From assembly GCA_028724525.1 (NCBI GenBank), contig JAQYCV010000023.1, positions 1-54,617 of the forward strand: a DNA stretch of 54,617 nt. Direction: 5' to 3'. Under the pieces are notes generated by a model, which was not told the origin of the DNA, ran no database searches, and saw only the letters and a list, made by a program, of their open reading frames with translations. The DNA is from Clostridiales bacterium (GTDB lineage: Bacteria; Bacillota; Clostridia; Saccharofermentanales; DTU023). This document shows, in pieces, positions 41,043 to 50,745 of the stretch. The translations under genes and the position numbers were made by a program. Numbering within the stretch: the stretch's first letter is position 1; each line of letters opens with the position of its first letter.

Positions 41043-42296
41043 CTAATAGAGGTAAAGGCGGGGATCTACAGGCGAGCCTCCGACTTGAATTTCAAAGTGT
41101 AGGTGTGGACCATTGGCCAAGCCAGTCGAACCGATAGCACCAACAACATCGCCTGCGTTGACCGTTTGTCCTACGGATACATATATCTCGTTTAAGTGGC
41201 AATACATGGTCATGATGCCCCCACCAATATCGATTTGCACGGTATTACCACCGTACTCCATCCAGCTCGCATAAATGACCGTGCCAGGGGCAGCCGCAAC
41301 AGCTGGTGCTCCATAATCAGCGGCAAAATCAATACCGGTATGGAAGTCATTAATGCCCATTTCCGGTATCGATCGAGGACCAAATTCTGAAGTTACACCA
41401 TCAGTCTGAGGACAAGGCCAGCAAAAGCCATTACCAGAATATGAATTACCTACCGAAGGAGGTGCCTGCTGAGGAGGCGTAGCCTCACTTTCAGCTTGCT
41501 CTCCTAAGCTCGCAAGGTATTCCTCTTCCGCTAGACGCCTATTGGCCTCGTCAATTTCCATCTGAAGTTGGAAATGGTCATTTGAAAAGCCCTCAATGCT
41601 ATCCGCCAGATTCTGCATTTGGGCATCTAGATTGGCCATGTTGAATTGGTAGTCCGCTAAATCCTGTTCAATAGCAGACTTATCTTCCTTGATGGATTGC
41701 AAGAGACGGTTATATTCCTCAAGCTGCTTCTCCGTTTGGGCTTTCTGTTCTTGCAATTTATCTCGCTGCTCCCGCATGCGCGCTAGGTCCTGCTCATCGG
41801 CGTCAGAAATCATTTTCATGAAACGCAAAGTTGTAAAATAGGATTCTAGAGAATCAGATTCCAGAAGGATTTCCAGCTGAGATTTCTTTTGCAGGCTATA
41901 CATACCTTCAATTCGGGCAAAATAAAGTGCTTTATGGCTTTCATATTGGCGGATGGCTACCTCTAAACTACGTTCCAAGGACTGTTTAATCCGCGTAATA
42001 GAAGCGACCTGCTCAACCTGTTTTTCATAGAGGGCCTGCTGTTCCTCTGACCGCTCTAAAAGCCAGGAAAGATCTGTATCGGCCAAGTCTTGCTGGGATT
42101 TAAATAAAGCCAGCTCTTCCTTAGCAGACTCCCACTGTGATTCTAGGTCTGCTTGTTCTGCCATTAATCTATCTAACTCAGCCTGACTATCAAAAGCAAC
42201 CACTCCCTGCGCTGGTAAGCACAAGAGGAGTAATAGGCAAGTAGCTAAAACGCCAGAAAGCAAAGATAAAAATTGTTTAAGAAATTTTTTACGCAT
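41043..42296 (-). CDS. Secreted coiled-coil M23 peptidase (EnvC/PcsB-like murein hydrolase or activator)
   Basis: A 417-residue exported protein. After a signal peptide (about 1-32) comes a long coiled coil (about 35-260: Glu/Gln/Lys-rich, e.g. LDRLMAEQADLESQWESAKEE), a low-complexity linker, and a C-terminal LytM/M23 domain (about 300-417). The zinc-ligand motifs look intact (HTGIDFAADYGAP; GPHLHFEIQ), with YCHL between, so it may be an active endopeptidase, not just an activator. It starts 49 nt after ftsX; FtsEX typically controls such a coiled-coil hydrolase at the septum. Confidence 0.92.
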   Translation of the reverse strand: MRKKFLKQFLSLLSGVLATCLLLLLCLPAQGVVAFDSQAELDRLMAEQADLESQWESAKEELALFKSQQDLADTDLSWLLERSEEQQALYEKQVEQVASITRIKQSLERSLEVAIRQYESHKALYFARIEGMYSLQKKSQLEILLESDSLESYFTTLRFMKMISDADEQDLARMREQRDKLQEQKAQTEKQLEEYNRLLQSIKEDKSAIEQDLADYQFNMANLDAQMQNLADSIEGFSNDHFQLQMEIDEANRRLAEEEYLASLGEQAESEATPPQQAPPSVGNSYSGNGFCWPCPQTDGVTSEFGPRSIPEMGINDFHTGIDFAADYGAPAVAAAPGTVIYASWMEYGGNTVQIDIGGGIMTMYCHLNEIYVSVGQTVNAGDVVGAIGSTGLANGPHLHFEIQVGGSPVDPRLYLY

Positions 42297-42345
42297 GATT
42301 CACCCTATCGATCGCCATCAAAAAAGCTTAAAGGTTTAGGATCGG

Positions 42346-43230
42346 CTATACACGAATATATCGTTTGACTGAGAAATAGGAAGTTAATCCCCCCACCAAA
42401 AGCCCTAAAACAAGCACAACGAGAATGACCGGCAAGGCCAGCTGGCTGACCGGGAGCAGGCTGTCTGCAATAAAGCCTGCCTCAATTCTTTTGAGCAAGA
42501 AGTGATAGGCGGATAAAATGACAGCCAGGCTCAATACAGATGCGATGAGAGAGACAAAAAGGCCTTCAATTACAAAAGGAATATGAATATATAAATCCGT
42601 TGCCCCCATTGTTTTCATGATACTGAGTTCATTAGATCGCGACAGAGCGATGATACGAATCATGTTATTAATCACCATCACGGAAACAATTAAAAGGATC
42701 AGAAAGACCACAAAAGAAACAAGGCTGACGGTTTGAATGGCACTTTCCAGTGTAGACATAAGCGCTGTTTCCATCATGACATCATATACCCCAGGATATT
42801 GCATCACTTCAGACTTAAAAGCTTGACCTAATTGTGGATCTTTAAGGCGGAGGAGAATAGTCCAAGGAATATGTTTCTCATAATCAAATTCATCAAAAAG
42901 CCCATCTTTATCCATGAGTTTGATAAAATCCGCCATATTATCCGCTGGGCTCATAACTTTGTATTCGACAATATTCTCATTGGCATCAAATTGCTTGGCT
43001 AAATTGACAACGGACTCAGAGTCAACACCTAGCTCAAACTGAATTTCCACAGGAGGGATTTCCCCTGCTTCTTTGAGGACAGCATTAGCATTGAAAGCAA
43101 ACACGACAAAAGACGCTAAAAGGCTCAACATGATGAGCATGGTCGTAATAGATAAAATTAAAACCATTGGATGGCGTTTCAAGCCAATAAAGCCATCACT
43201 GATGGCATAGCGTAAACCTTTATTTCCCAT
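42346..43230 (-). CDS. ftsX: Cell division ABC transporter permease-like protein FtsX
   Basis: A 294-residue membrane protein with four predicted helices: one near 22-45, an extracytoplasmic loop (about 46-165), then three helices (near 172-198, 222-250, 265-285). It transmits ATP hydrolysis by FtsE across the membrane to a cell-wall hydrolase. Family elements: RYAISDGFIGLKRHPMVLILSI and RSNELSIMKTMGATDLYIHIPFVIEG. Begins 2 nt after ftsE. Confidence 0.95.
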   Translation of the reverse strand: MGNKGLRYAISDGFIGLKRHPMVLILSITTMLIMLSLLASFVVFAFNANAVLKEAGEIPPVEIQFELGVDSESVVNLAKQFDANENIVEYKVMSPADNMADFIKLMDKDGLFDEFDYEKHIPWTILLRLKDPQLGQAFKSEVMQYPGVYDVMMETALMSTLESAIQTVSLVSFVVFLILLIVSVMVINNMIRIIALSRSNELSIMKTMGATDLYIHIPFVIEGLFVSLIASVLSLAVILSAYHFLLKRIEAGFIADSLLPVSQLALPVILVVLVLGLLVGGLTSYFSVKRYIRV

Positions 43231-43232
43231 AG

Positions 43233-44288
43233 CTAGTAGATCTTCTCCTCTTGAAGCTTCTGCGTCTGATCAAGCTTCTCCCCCACCCTGTCTGGGGGCC
43301 TCTGTCCGTGCTTCCCATGCGGATGTGTTTTGGGGCGCATCACTTGCGGCTTAACCCGGCGCTTGCGCCGGTCAGAATCTTCCGCAATACGCTTTTCTAA
43401 AGCAGAGATATCCAGGGCAGGATCAGAGTCAGGACTAGAAGCCTCAAGCGGTTTAAGGCTAGGTGTCCAGTCTTCTTTCTGGTCATGCTTAGGCGCATAT
43501 TGGGACCGTAAGCTGTTGTTGAAATCCGAAGTCTGCGCCTGGTTATCCTCCATTAAACGACGCATCTCTTCGGAAACTTGAGGCTTGACTGAAACAAAGT
43601 TTTTGGAGAAGTCTTCTTCCACCCGAGGGGGATCGTCACGGGTCACCCGACCATTGCGGAGTTCAATAACCCGTTTATTCATCTTTTTAACAGTTGCTAA
43701 ATCATGGGTGCAAGCAATAACAGTCGTTCCCGCCCGATTGATTTCATCCAGGAGAGCCATAATAGCTTCACCATTTTCCCGGTCAAGATTGCCGGTAGGC
43801 TCATCAGCCAAGATAAGCCGAGGGTTATTGACCATGGCGCGCGCTACACCTACACGCTGAGCCTCCCCCCCAGATAGTTCACTAGGATAGAAATCTCCTT
43901 TATTGCGGAGGCCAACTACAGAGAGAACCATTGGCACACGCCGTTCAATAACATCCACAGGTGCACCCACAATTTCCATAGCAAAGGCTACATTTTCATA
44001 AACTGTTTTCGAATCGATCAAGCGGAAATCCTGAAAAATAAGACCAATCTTGCGTCTTAAATAGGGTACAAGTTTCTGCTTCATACGAGAAACATCAAAA
44101 TTATCTAAAACGACAGTGCCCGATGTTGGACGTTCTTCGCAAGTCAAAAGCTTAATGACCGTAGACTTCCCAGCCCCAGATTCACCAATGAGAAAAACAA
44201 ATTCGCCTGCATCAATGGAAAAATTGGCTTGATGCAGGGCATGCACTCCTCGCGAGTAGCTTTTAGAAACGTCAATAAATTCTATCAA
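43233..44288 (-). CDS. ftsE: Cell division ATP-binding protein FtsE with long C-terminal tail
   Basis: A 351-residue ABC ATPase; the family norm is about 225-230. The ATPase core (1-222) is complete: Walker A GESGAGKST (35-43), Q-loop LIFQDFRLI, signature LSGGEAQRV, Walker B LILADEPTGNLD, H-loop CTHDL. Residues about 225-351 form a hydrophilic, Pro/Asp/Lys/Arg-rich tail (for example DRRKRRVKPQ, THPHGKHGQRPPDRVGEK) with no domain I recognise. Start is TTG 44288 preceded by AGAGGTAAG. Partner of FtsX in the next gene. Confidence 0.94.
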   Translation of the reverse strand: MIEFIDVSKSYSRGVHALHQANFSIDAGEFVFLIGESGAGKSTVIKLLTCEERPTSGTVVLDNFDVSRMKQKLVPYLRRKIGLIFQDFRLIDSKTVYENVAFAMEIVGAPVDVIERRVPMVLSVVGLRNKGDFYPSELSGGEAQRVGVARAMVNNPRLILADEPTGNLDRENGEAIMALLDEINRAGTTVIACTHDLATVKKMNKRVIELRNGRVTRDDPPRVEEDFSKNFVSVKPQVSEEMRRLMEDNQAQTSDFNNSLRSQYAPKHDQKEDWTPSLKPLEASSPDSDPALDISALEKRIAEDSDRRKRRVKPQVMRPKTHPHGKHGQRPPDRVGEKLDQTQKLQEEKIY

Positions 44289-44311
44289 GTTCTTACCTCT
44301 ATTCTCAGCAC

Positions 44312-44333
44312 GGTAAGACCCAGAGGTCTTACC
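44312..44333 (-). promoter_or_regulatory. Hairpin across the stop codon of the PucR/CdaR-type gene
   Basis: GGTAAGACC / GGTCTTACC, a perfect 9-bp stem with a 4-nt loop that includes the TAA stop and ends 23 nt before ftsE. No T-run follows. Possibly an mRNA-stabilising or processing structure. Confidence 0.35.
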
Positions 44334-45426
44334 AATGCTTGTCTAGGGTTTGAGCCTCATCCTTTTGTTGTAAAGATTCCAGGTACTTGTAGACCATGGA
44401 GGCAAGTTTAAAGAGCACAGCGTCTTCAAAGGTACGGAGGTCTAAGCCCGTTATCTTTTGAACCTTATCTAAACGATAGACAAGGGTATTCCTATGGACA
44501 AATAATTGACGAGAGGTCTCAGAACCATTGAGGTTGTTCTCAAAAAACTTCTCAATGGTTAAAAGTGTTTCAGGATCTAAGGCTTCATAGGTGTCAGGCG
44601 CAAAAACTTCCGACAAGAACATCTCACATAAGGTCCGAGGTAGCTGGTATATCAGGCGGCCCAAGCCGAGACGCTTGTACCACATGATGCGCTCCTCTTC
44701 TTCGAAAATCGACCCGACTGTCAGGGCTAAAGCAGCTTGACGGTATGAGGAGGCGGTATCTTTTAAATGCTCAGCAGGCAATCCGATACCAATCGTAACA
44801 TTCCGCCCCTCTCCTTCGAAAGTAGCAATCAATGCCTTGCTGGCCTCATCAATATAGGCCTCATCATGCTTTGATAAAGAGGCCAAAACCACAACCGTAT
44901 GCTCATCAACTGGCAGGATGCAATCTTCAGAGCTAGCAAAATGAGACTTGATAAACTCTGTGCAAGTAGCATCACAGCTTTCGCCAAAGCTCAGTAAGAG
45001 AACTTGACGACTGAGGAAGTAATCAATCTTCAGCTCCCTAGCTTTTAAGGGAATATCCCCCGGCAATTCATTCTCCAGGAGCACATTCTTCAAGAAAGAA
45101 GAGCGCTCATCATTGAGGTCACGACCGTCATAGGCGGTTTCTACGGCACGAGACAAAAGGATAAGCAAATCTTTTGCAGCTGGGTCTTCACCTTCGGCGT
45201 AGAAAATAGCTTTTTTATTATCGACCAGGTCAACCGCCATGAAGGTTAACCCTTGGAAACGGACGGCATCGTCTGTTTCTAGAGCCCTGCGCGCGCCATC
45301 TAGCGCCCCTTCACCATATTTAGCGTTAAGAGAGGCAATTTGCTCGGAATCTTGATCCAGGATAACACCCAGTTCGCGTTCCAGACTTTGGGCTATCTCG
45401 TTTACGATTTTTTTAATCTTTTCCAT
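44329..45426 (-). CDS. PucR/CdaR-type transcriptional regulator
   Basis: A 365-residue protein with an N-terminal sensory region I cannot classify, a central GGDEF-like or CdaR middle region (about 130-255, SRQVLLLSFGES; VTIGIGLPAEH; YRQAALALTVG) and a C-terminal PucR helix-turn-helix (about 300-355: FFENNLNGSETSRQLFVHRNTLVYRLDKVQKITGLDL, the family HTH_30 pattern). Its location directly ahead of ftsE suggests regulation of the division/hydrolase operon or simple co-transcription; targets are unknown. A hairpin separates it from fhs. Confidence 0.87.
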   Translation of the reverse strand: MEKIKKIVNEIAQSLERELGVILDQDSEQIASLNAKYGEGALDGARRALETDDAVRFQGLTFMAVDLVDNKKAIFYAEGEDPAAKDLLILLSRAVETAYDGRDLNDERSSFLKNVLLENELPGDIPLKARELKIDYFLSRQVLLLSFGESCDATCTEFIKSHFASSEDCILPVDEHTVVVLASLSKHDEAYIDEASKALIATFEGEGRNVTIGIGLPAEHLKDTASSYRQAALALTVGSIFEEEERIMWYKRLGLGRLIYQLPRTLCEMFLSEVFAPDTYEALDPETLLTIEKFFENNLNGSETSRQLFVHRNTLVYRLDKVQKITGLDLRTFEDAVLFKLASMVYKYLESLQQKDEAQTLDKHW

Positions 45427-45463
45427 AAAAATACCTTTCCCAAATTGTACCTGAGTCAGATGG

Positions 45464-45489
45464 AGACTGGGGTATGAAAACCCCAGTCT
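45464..45489 (-). terminator. Hairpin after fhs
   Basis: A perfect 10-bp stem AGACTGGGGT / ACCCCAGTCT with a 6-nt loop, 31 nt past the fhs stop. The tract after it is CCATCTG, so a T-run is lacking; likely a terminator of modest strength. Confidence 0.55.
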
Positions 45490-45520
45490 GTATTGCCGAT
45501 GTCTTACATTCAGATTACGT

Positions 45521-47191
45521 TTAGAACAAACCGTGGATATTCCCTGCGCTGTCTACATCAATATTTTCAGCTGAGGGAACCTTGGGCAGTCCAGGCATGG
45601 TCATGATTTCGCCCGTAAGAGCAACCAGGAAGCCAGCACCAGCAGAAACCCGCACATTGCGTACGGTGAGGGTAAAGCCAGAAGGCGCGCCTAAGAGAGT
45701 AGGATCATCCGAGAAGGAATACTGGGTCTTGGCCATACAAATAGGCAGGTTACCAAAGCCCATCTCGACAGCTTCTCTAATTTGCCGTCTTGCACCAGCC
45801 GTAATTTCAACTGCAGATGCCCCATAGACTTTCTTGGCAATATCTTCAATCTTTTGGGCAGGATCTTCATCCAGGTCGTAAGCAAAGTGGATGGGTTTTT
45901 CTTGATCGCAGAGCTCTACAACTTTTTCCGCCAAGGCCATACCGCCTTCACCGCCCTTGCCCCAAACTTCGGATAGGACAACTTCTACGCCATATTGCTT
46001 GGTCAGCTCGCGGATGGTTTCGAGTTCCTTTTCTGTATCCGTCGGGAAGCGGTTAATGGCAACAACTACGTTGCTGTTAAAGACCTGCTGTAGGTTCTGA
46101 ATATGCTTTTCCAGGTTGGGCATACCCTTCTTGAGAGCATCAATATCCTCATTATTAAGATTCTTGAGGTCAGCACCACCATGGTGTTTCAAAGCACGGA
46201 CAGTTGCTACAATAACAACAACCGCAGGGTTGAGTCCGGCCGCCCGGCATTTAATATCCAAGAATTTCTCTGCCCCTAGGTCAGCACCGAAGCCTGCCTC
46301 AGTGACAGCGTAGTCAGCGCTTTGCATGGCCAGTTTTGTTGCCATGACAGAGTTACAGCCATGAGCAATGTTAGCAAATGGACCACCGTGGACAAAAGCA
46401 GGTGTTCCTTCCAGAGTTTGAACCAGGTTGGGCTGGAGGGCATCCTTTAGAAGCGCCGTCATAGCACCCTGGGCCTTAAGGTCAGCGCAGGTAACAGGCT
46501 TCTTATCATTGGTATAAGCAACGATCATCCGGCCTAAACGAGCTTCCAAGTCTTCCAAGGAAGTTGCCAGGCAGAAGGCTGCCATAACTTCAGAAGCAAC
46601 CGTAATATCAAAATGGTCCTCACGTGTAATGCCATCTCCGCGTTTGCCGAGACCAATCACGATGTTGCGCAATTGCCGATCGTTCATGTCTACGCAACGA
46701 TTCCAAACGATGCGTCTAGTGTCGATATTCAAGGCATTGCCTTGGTGGATATGGTTGTCCAACATAGCGGCTAAAAGGTTATTGGCCGCACCAATGGCGT
46801 GGAAGTCACCGGTGAAGTGCAAGTTCAGATTTTCCATGGGGACAACTTGCGCGTATCCACCACCTGCGGCACCACCCTTAACACCAAAAACAGGGCCGAG
46901 AGAGGGCTCACGCAAGGCCACCGCAGCTCTCTTACCAATTCTGCGCAGACCATCGCCCAAACCAACAGTTGTTGTAGTTTTACCCTCGCCAGCAGGAGTT
47001 GGGTTAATAGCAGTCACCAAAATTAATTTAGCCTTACTTTCCTCCTGCTTGATAGCAGAGAAGGGTACTTTAGCCATGTAATGGCCATAAGGAATGATCT
47101 CATCCGGGTTGAGACCGGCCCGTTCTGCAATATTGCCGATCGGTTCTAGAGTGGCCTCTTGGGCGATTTCGATGTCAGACTTGTAGGACAT
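45521..47191 (-). CDS. fhs: Formate-tetrahydrofolate ligase
   Basis: A 556-residue enzyme forming 10-formyl-tetrahydrofolate from formate, THF and ATP; a one-carbon entry point for purine and formyl-Met-tRNA synthesis and part of the methyl branch of acetogenesis. P-loop [50 protein letters not shown] and PLCMAK-like [15 protein letters not shown] are family signatures. Start ATG 47191 with GGAGG upstream; 23 nt after the Crp-type regulator, so co-transcribed. No other Wood-Ljungdahl genes are in the window, so acetogenesis cannot be inferred. Confidence 0.97.
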   Translation of the reverse strand: MSYKSDIEIAQEATLEPIGNIAERAGLNPDEIIPYGHYMAKVPFSAIKQEESKAKLILVTAINPTPAGEGKTTTTVGLGDGLRRIGKRAAVALREPSLGPVFGVKGGAAGGGYAQVVPMENLNLHFTGDFHAIGAANNLLAAMLDNHIHQGNALNIDTRRIVWNRCVDMNDRQLRNIVIGLGKRGDGITREDHFDITVASEVMAAFCLATSLEDLEARLGRMIVAYTNDKKPVTCADLKAQGAMTALLKDALQPNLVQTLEGTPAFVHGGPFANIAHGCNSVMATKLAMQSADYAVTEAGFGADLGAEKFLDIKCRAAGLNPAVVVIVATVRALKHHGGADLKNLNNEDIDALKKGMPNLEKHIQNLQQVFNSNVVVAINRFPTDTEKELETIRELTKQYGVEVVLSEVWGKGGEGGMALAEKVVELCDQEKPIHFAYDLDEDPAQKIEDIAKKVYGASAVEITAGARRQIREAVEMGFGNLPICMAKTQYSFSDDPTLLGAPSGFTLTVRNVRVSAGAGFLVALTGEIMTMPGLPKVPSAENIDVDSAGNIHGLF

Positions 47192-47214
47192 GTTTTTACC
47201 TCCGCAATGTCAAA

Positions 47215-47943
47215 TTAGAAGTCTTCTAACTCTTGGCCAGCAGATAGTTCCTTTAAGTCAAGCAGCCAAATAACTCTGCCGGCCACTTTTATCAATCCAT
47301 CTTCTTCCATGCTGATGAGTTCACGCGACAAGGAAGGGCGGGGCATAGCTAAAAGCTTGGCCACCATAGCCTTGCTGACAGGTAACTCAACAGCAGGAGT
47401 AGATACAATTTGCAGCTCATTTTTAAGGCTGGTTCCCTTTTCCTCCAATTGGTCACGTAAAAGATCAATTAAGTAGGCTGAAATTTTACGTCGGAGACTC
47501 CGCTGGGACAGCAGGTTGATCCTGCGATCTTGCTCATAGATGGTGTCAGAAAGGGAAGCCAGAATATTGCTCAAGAGCTGAGGAGATTGAGCAATCATCT
47601 CAAGAACTTTTTGCCGCGAAATAAAGAGGTACTTACCATTTGTAGCAGCCTCAAGACTAGACTGGTAAAAGCGACGGGTGCCGAAAAATAGGCTCTCACC
47701 AAAGGTATCACCTTCGCCAAGTAAGTTGAGGGTAGAATAATCGCCATTAGGCGAGGTCATCAAGAGGGCAGCTTGACCTTCGACAATAACAATCAGGCCC
47801 TCACAGCGATCGCCTTCTTGCACGATGAGATCGCCCTTCCAGAACACTTCTAGCTTGGAATTCTCACAATAACTACGGTAAATTTTCTGGTCTAAACCCT
47901 GAAAAAGTGCCGTCTTGCGCAGAATATCGCATATTCGCTTCAA
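47215..47943 (-). CDS. Crp/Fnr-family transcriptional regulator
   Basis: A 242-residue regulator. An N-terminal cyclic-nucleotide-binding fold (about 8-120: IVQEGDRCEGLIVIVEGQAALL; LLGEGDTFGESLFFG) is followed by a dimerisation helix and a C-terminal winged HTH (about 165-228: LPVSKAMVAKLLAMPRPSLSRELISMEEDGLIKV). No N-terminal Cys cluster for an Fe-S centre, so it is not a classical Fnr; the effector is unknown. The open frame extends upstream through tRNA-Leu, but those residues (MVELADTLDLGSS...) are a read-through of the tRNA. I place the start at TTG 47943 because GAGAGG lies 6 nt upstream. It is only 35 nt from the tRNA and 23 nt from fhs. Confidence 0.88.
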   Translation of the reverse strand: MKRICDILRKTALFQGLDQKIYRSYCENSKLEVFWKGDLIVQEGDRCEGLIVIVEGQAALLMTSPNGDYSTLNLLGEGDTFGESLFFGTRRFYQSSLEAATNGKYLFISRQKVLEMIAQSPQLLSNILASLSDTIYEQDRRINLLSQRSLRRKISAYLIDLLRDQLEEKGTSLKNELQIVSTPAVELPVSKAMVAKLLAMPRPSLSRELISMEEDGLIKVAGRVIWLLDLKELSAGQELEDF

Positions 47944-47978
47944 GTTGAACCTCTCATCCTTGCCACGCAGCAAACAGT

Positions 47979-48063
47979 TGGTGCGGATGACAGGACTCGA
48001 ACCTGCATGCTTTGGGGCACTGGAACCTAAATCCAGCGTGTCTGCCAATTCCACCACATCCGC
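47979..48063 (-). tRNA. tRNA-Leu, anticodon UAG
   Basis: An 85-nt class II tRNA with encoded CCA. Acceptor GCGGATG / CATCCGC, discriminator A; D arm with TGGTGGAATTGGCAGACA; anticodon stem CTGGA/TCCAG around loop TTTAGGT (anticodon TAG, reads CUA and CUG-type leucine codons); long variable arm GTGCCCCAAAGCATG-like; T arm with GGTTCGAGTCC. No terminator separates it from the regulator gene downstream. Confidence 0.96.
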
Positions 48064-48162
48064 ATAGCTGACCCATTGATTTTAACTAATAAAGCAGGTA
48101 AAAGTAAAGGGCTAAGCCAGCATTATTTTAGTAACATTGCACAAGCAGGGCCAAGTAGTAGC

Positions 48163-49983
48163 CTATTCGTCAAGTTTAAGCACTGAGAGGAAAGCCTCTT
48201 GGGGAATATCTACAGACCCTACGGACCGCATGCGTTTTTTACCCTCTTTTTGTTTTTCTAAGAGTTTCTTTTTACGGCTGATATCTCCCCCATAGCACTT
48301 GGCTAGAACGTCCTTGCGATAGGCCCGGACGGTTTCCCGAGCAATTACCTTACCGCCGATGCTTGCCTGGACAGGCACCTCAAATTGATGACGGGGAATA
48401 TTATTCTTCAGTTTTTCCACAATTCTCCGAGCGCGCGGATAGGCTTTTTCCCGGTCAATAATAAAGCTTAAGGCATCGACAACTTCACCATTAATGACAA
48501 TATCCAATTTAATCAAGTCTCCCTGGCTATAGTCCAGGAAATGATAAGAAAGGGAGGCATAGCCCCGTGACCGCGATTTGAGCGCATCAAAGAAATCGTA
48601 AATAATCTCATTTAAGGGCATGTCGTAATGGAGTTCAACGATCCGCTTGTCCAAATACTGCATGTCTTTAAAGTTACCACGACGGTCTTGGCACAACTCC
48701 ATAATGTTGCCCACATATTCCGTCGGGGTCATGATATTGGCCCGGACTATAGGCTCTTGAATACCTGCGATTTTATCTGCAGGGGGCATATCACTGGGAT
48801 TCTGTAAATCAATAATAGAACCGTCAGTCAGTTGAATTTTGTAAACCACCGAAGGAGCGGTCGAAATCAAGTCAAGATCATATTCACGTGACAAACGTTC
48901 TTGAATAATCTCATAGTGGAGAAGGCCAAGAAAGCCGCAACGGAAGCCAAAGCCTAAGGCTGCCGAGGTTTCTGGTTCAAAAGATAAGGCTGCATCGTTG
49001 AGCTGAAGCTTTTCCAGGGCCTCACGTAGCGCGTTATAGTCTGCTCCATCCACAGGATAGAGACCGCAAAAAACCATCTGCTGGACTGGCTCATAGCCCG
49101 GTAGAGCGTGGGCAGCCGGTCGGTCCACAAGAGTGACCGTGTCCCCTACCCGGGTATCTTGCACATTCTTAATGGAGGCGGCAATATAGCCCACCTCTCC
49201 CGCTAGAAGTTCCTGTCGGCTATGAATACGGCCGGGACTGAAGACGCCAAGCTCCACGACCTCAAACTGGGTCTTGGAGTGCATCAGCAAAATCTCCTGA
49301 CCCAGACGCAACTTGCCCTCCTTGATTTGCACGTGAAGAATGACTCCTTTATAGGGGTCATATTCTGAGTCAAAGATTAAAGCTTGGAGCGGAGCATCAG
49401 CAGGTGCCTCCTCCGGGGGCGGCAAATGCTGGACAATACCTTCTAGGACGGCGGGAATATTCACGTTATTCTTAGCCGAAATAGCAGGAGCATAAGAGGC
49501 ATCAATACCAATAACCTCTTCGATTTCATCCCGCACTTCCTCCGGCCGGGCTGCTGGCAGGTCAATTTTATTAATTACGGGTAGGATTTCTAAATCAGCA
49601 TCAATCGCTAAATAAGCATTTGCCAGCGTTTGAGCCTCAACACCCTGGGCTGCATCTACCACCAGGATGGCGCCATCGCAGGCAGCCAGGGTTCGGGAAA
49701 CTTCATAGTTAAAATCCACATGTCCCGGGGTATCAATTAAGTTAAAAAGGTAGGTCTCCCCGTCCTCTGCCTTATAGTTAAAGCTGGCCGCACGGGCCTT
49801 AATGGTAATACCACGCTCACGCTCCAAATCCATATTATCGAGCAATTGATTTTGCATTTCACGTGAGGCAATGGCCCCACAGTTCTCAATAATGCGGTCA
49901 GCCAAGGTAGACTTACCATGGTCGATGTGGGCAATGATGCAGAAGTTACGGATATGGGAAATTCTTTCAGATTCAGTGGACAT
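48163..49983 (-). CDS. lepA: Elongation factor 4 (LepA), ribosome back-translocation GTPase
   Basis: A 606-residue translational GTPase. G1 [10 protein letters not shown] near residue 18, G2/G3 region RGITIKARA and [15 protein letters not shown]4 NKIDLP, then domains II, III and V and the LepA-specific C-terminal domain ([43 protein letters not shown]). Full length. GAGG upstream of ATG 49983; 21 nt after lepB. Confidence 0.97.
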   Translation of the reverse strand: MSTESERISHIRNFCIIAHIDHGKSTLADRIIENCGAIASREMQNQLLDNMDLERERGITIKARAASFNYKAEDGETYLFNLIDTPGHVDFNYEVSRTLAACDGAILVVDAAQGVEAQTLANAYLAIDADLEILPVINKIDLPAARPEEVRDEIEEVIGIDASYAPAISAKNNVNIPAVLEGIVQHLPPPEEAPADAPLQALIFDSEYDPYKGVILHVQIKEGKLRLGQEILLMHSKTQFEVVELGVFSPGRIHSRQELLAGEVGYIAASIKNVQDTRVGDTVTLVDRPAAHALPGYEPVQQMVFCGLYPVDGADYNALREALEKLQLNDAALSFEPETSAALGFGFRCGFLGLLHYEIIQERLSREYDLDLISTAPSVVYKIQLTDGSIIDLQNPSDMPPADKIAGIQEPIVRANIMTPTEYVGNIMELCQDRRGNFKDMQYLDKRIVELHYDMPLNEIIYDFFDALKSRSRGYASLSYHFLDYSQGDLIKLDIVINGEVVDALSFIIDREKAYPRARRIVEKLKNNIPRHQFEVPVQASIGGKVIARETVRAYRKDVLAKCYGGDISRKKKLLEKQKEGKKRMRSVGSVDIPQEAFLSVLKLDE

Positions 49984-50004
49984 TAAGCCTCTTTCTTATT
50001 GAGC

Positions 50005-50697
50005 CTATTTGGGTACACCCATGCTGTCAAAGGGATAGAAACGGACTAAGAGTTTGCCGAGGATAGCGGACTGAGGAACAGGCCCATAGTAACGACTATC
50101 TGTAGAATTGTTGCGGTTGTCGCCCAAGACATAATACTCATTTTCCCCCAGCTTTAGCTTACTAAAGCGCAGATCCCGCGCCACTGTTTTGAGCTGAGGA
50201 TCAAGGAAGGGCTGGTCTAGTTCCTGGCCATTAATGTATACTTTTCCGTCCTTGAGCTCGACCTCTTCTCCTGGCAAACCTATCACACGCTTGATCACCC
50301 GGTTTGGATGGTCCGTTTCAACCCAATGGGTATCAAGCGTAATGATATCAAAGCGATGGATAGCGCCAAAATACCGCGTCACTTTTTCCACAAAAAGTTC
50401 ATCCCCATCGTGTAGGGTAGGTACCATGGACTCACCCTTGACCGTGTTTCTTTGGATCACGAATTGAGTTAGCAGGAGGGCCAAGACTAAGACAATGAGG
50501 AAGGTCTTCACATAATCTAAGGCCTCTGTAAGGAAGTCCATTTTTCGCTGCGACTTCTCCTGGTCAGCAGTCTGGACTTCTTCCCCACTTTTATCCTCGG
50601 GGGCAGGCTGAAGATCCGGCTGATCAAAGTCCGTTTTATCCATCTCTTCAACTTCAGCCCCCGGGCCTTGCGTATTCAAATCATTTTGTGGAGTCAA
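50005..50697 (-). CDS. lepB: Signal peptidase I
   Basis: A 230-residue membrane protease cleaving signal peptides on the outer face. After an acidic, Gln/Asp-rich cytoplasmic tail of about 60 residues comes one membrane segment (TFLIVLVLALLLTQFVI), then the catalytic Ser in GESMVPTLHDGD, the Lys in NRVIKRVIGLPGE and the box YVLGDNRNNSTDSR. Start is taken as TTG 50697 because AAAGGAGG lies 8 nt upstream; an in-frame GTG at 50730 would put that sequence inside the gene. Placed between aspS and lepA. Confidence 0.94.
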   Translation of the reverse strand: MTPQNDLNTQGPGAEVEEMDKTDFDQPDLQPAPEDKSGEEVQTADQEKSQRKMDFLTEALDYVKTFLIVLVLALLLTQFVIQRNTVKGESMVPTLHDGDELFVEKVTRYFGAIHRFDIITLDTHWVETDHPNRVIKRVIGLPGEEVELKDGKVYINGQELDQPFLDPQLKTVARDLRFSKLKLGENEYYVLGDNRNNSTDSRYYGPVPQSAILGKLLVRFYPFDSMGVPK

Positions 50698-50745
50698 AAT
50701 ATAGTCCTCCTTTGCATAAGTAGCGGGCACGAGGCCCTGTCAAGC

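Noticed and set aside
47944-48057. N-terminal extension of the Crp-type regulator
   Set aside because: These 38 codons are the translation of the tRNA-Leu gene and the short gap after it; a TTG with a ribosome binding site lies downstream.
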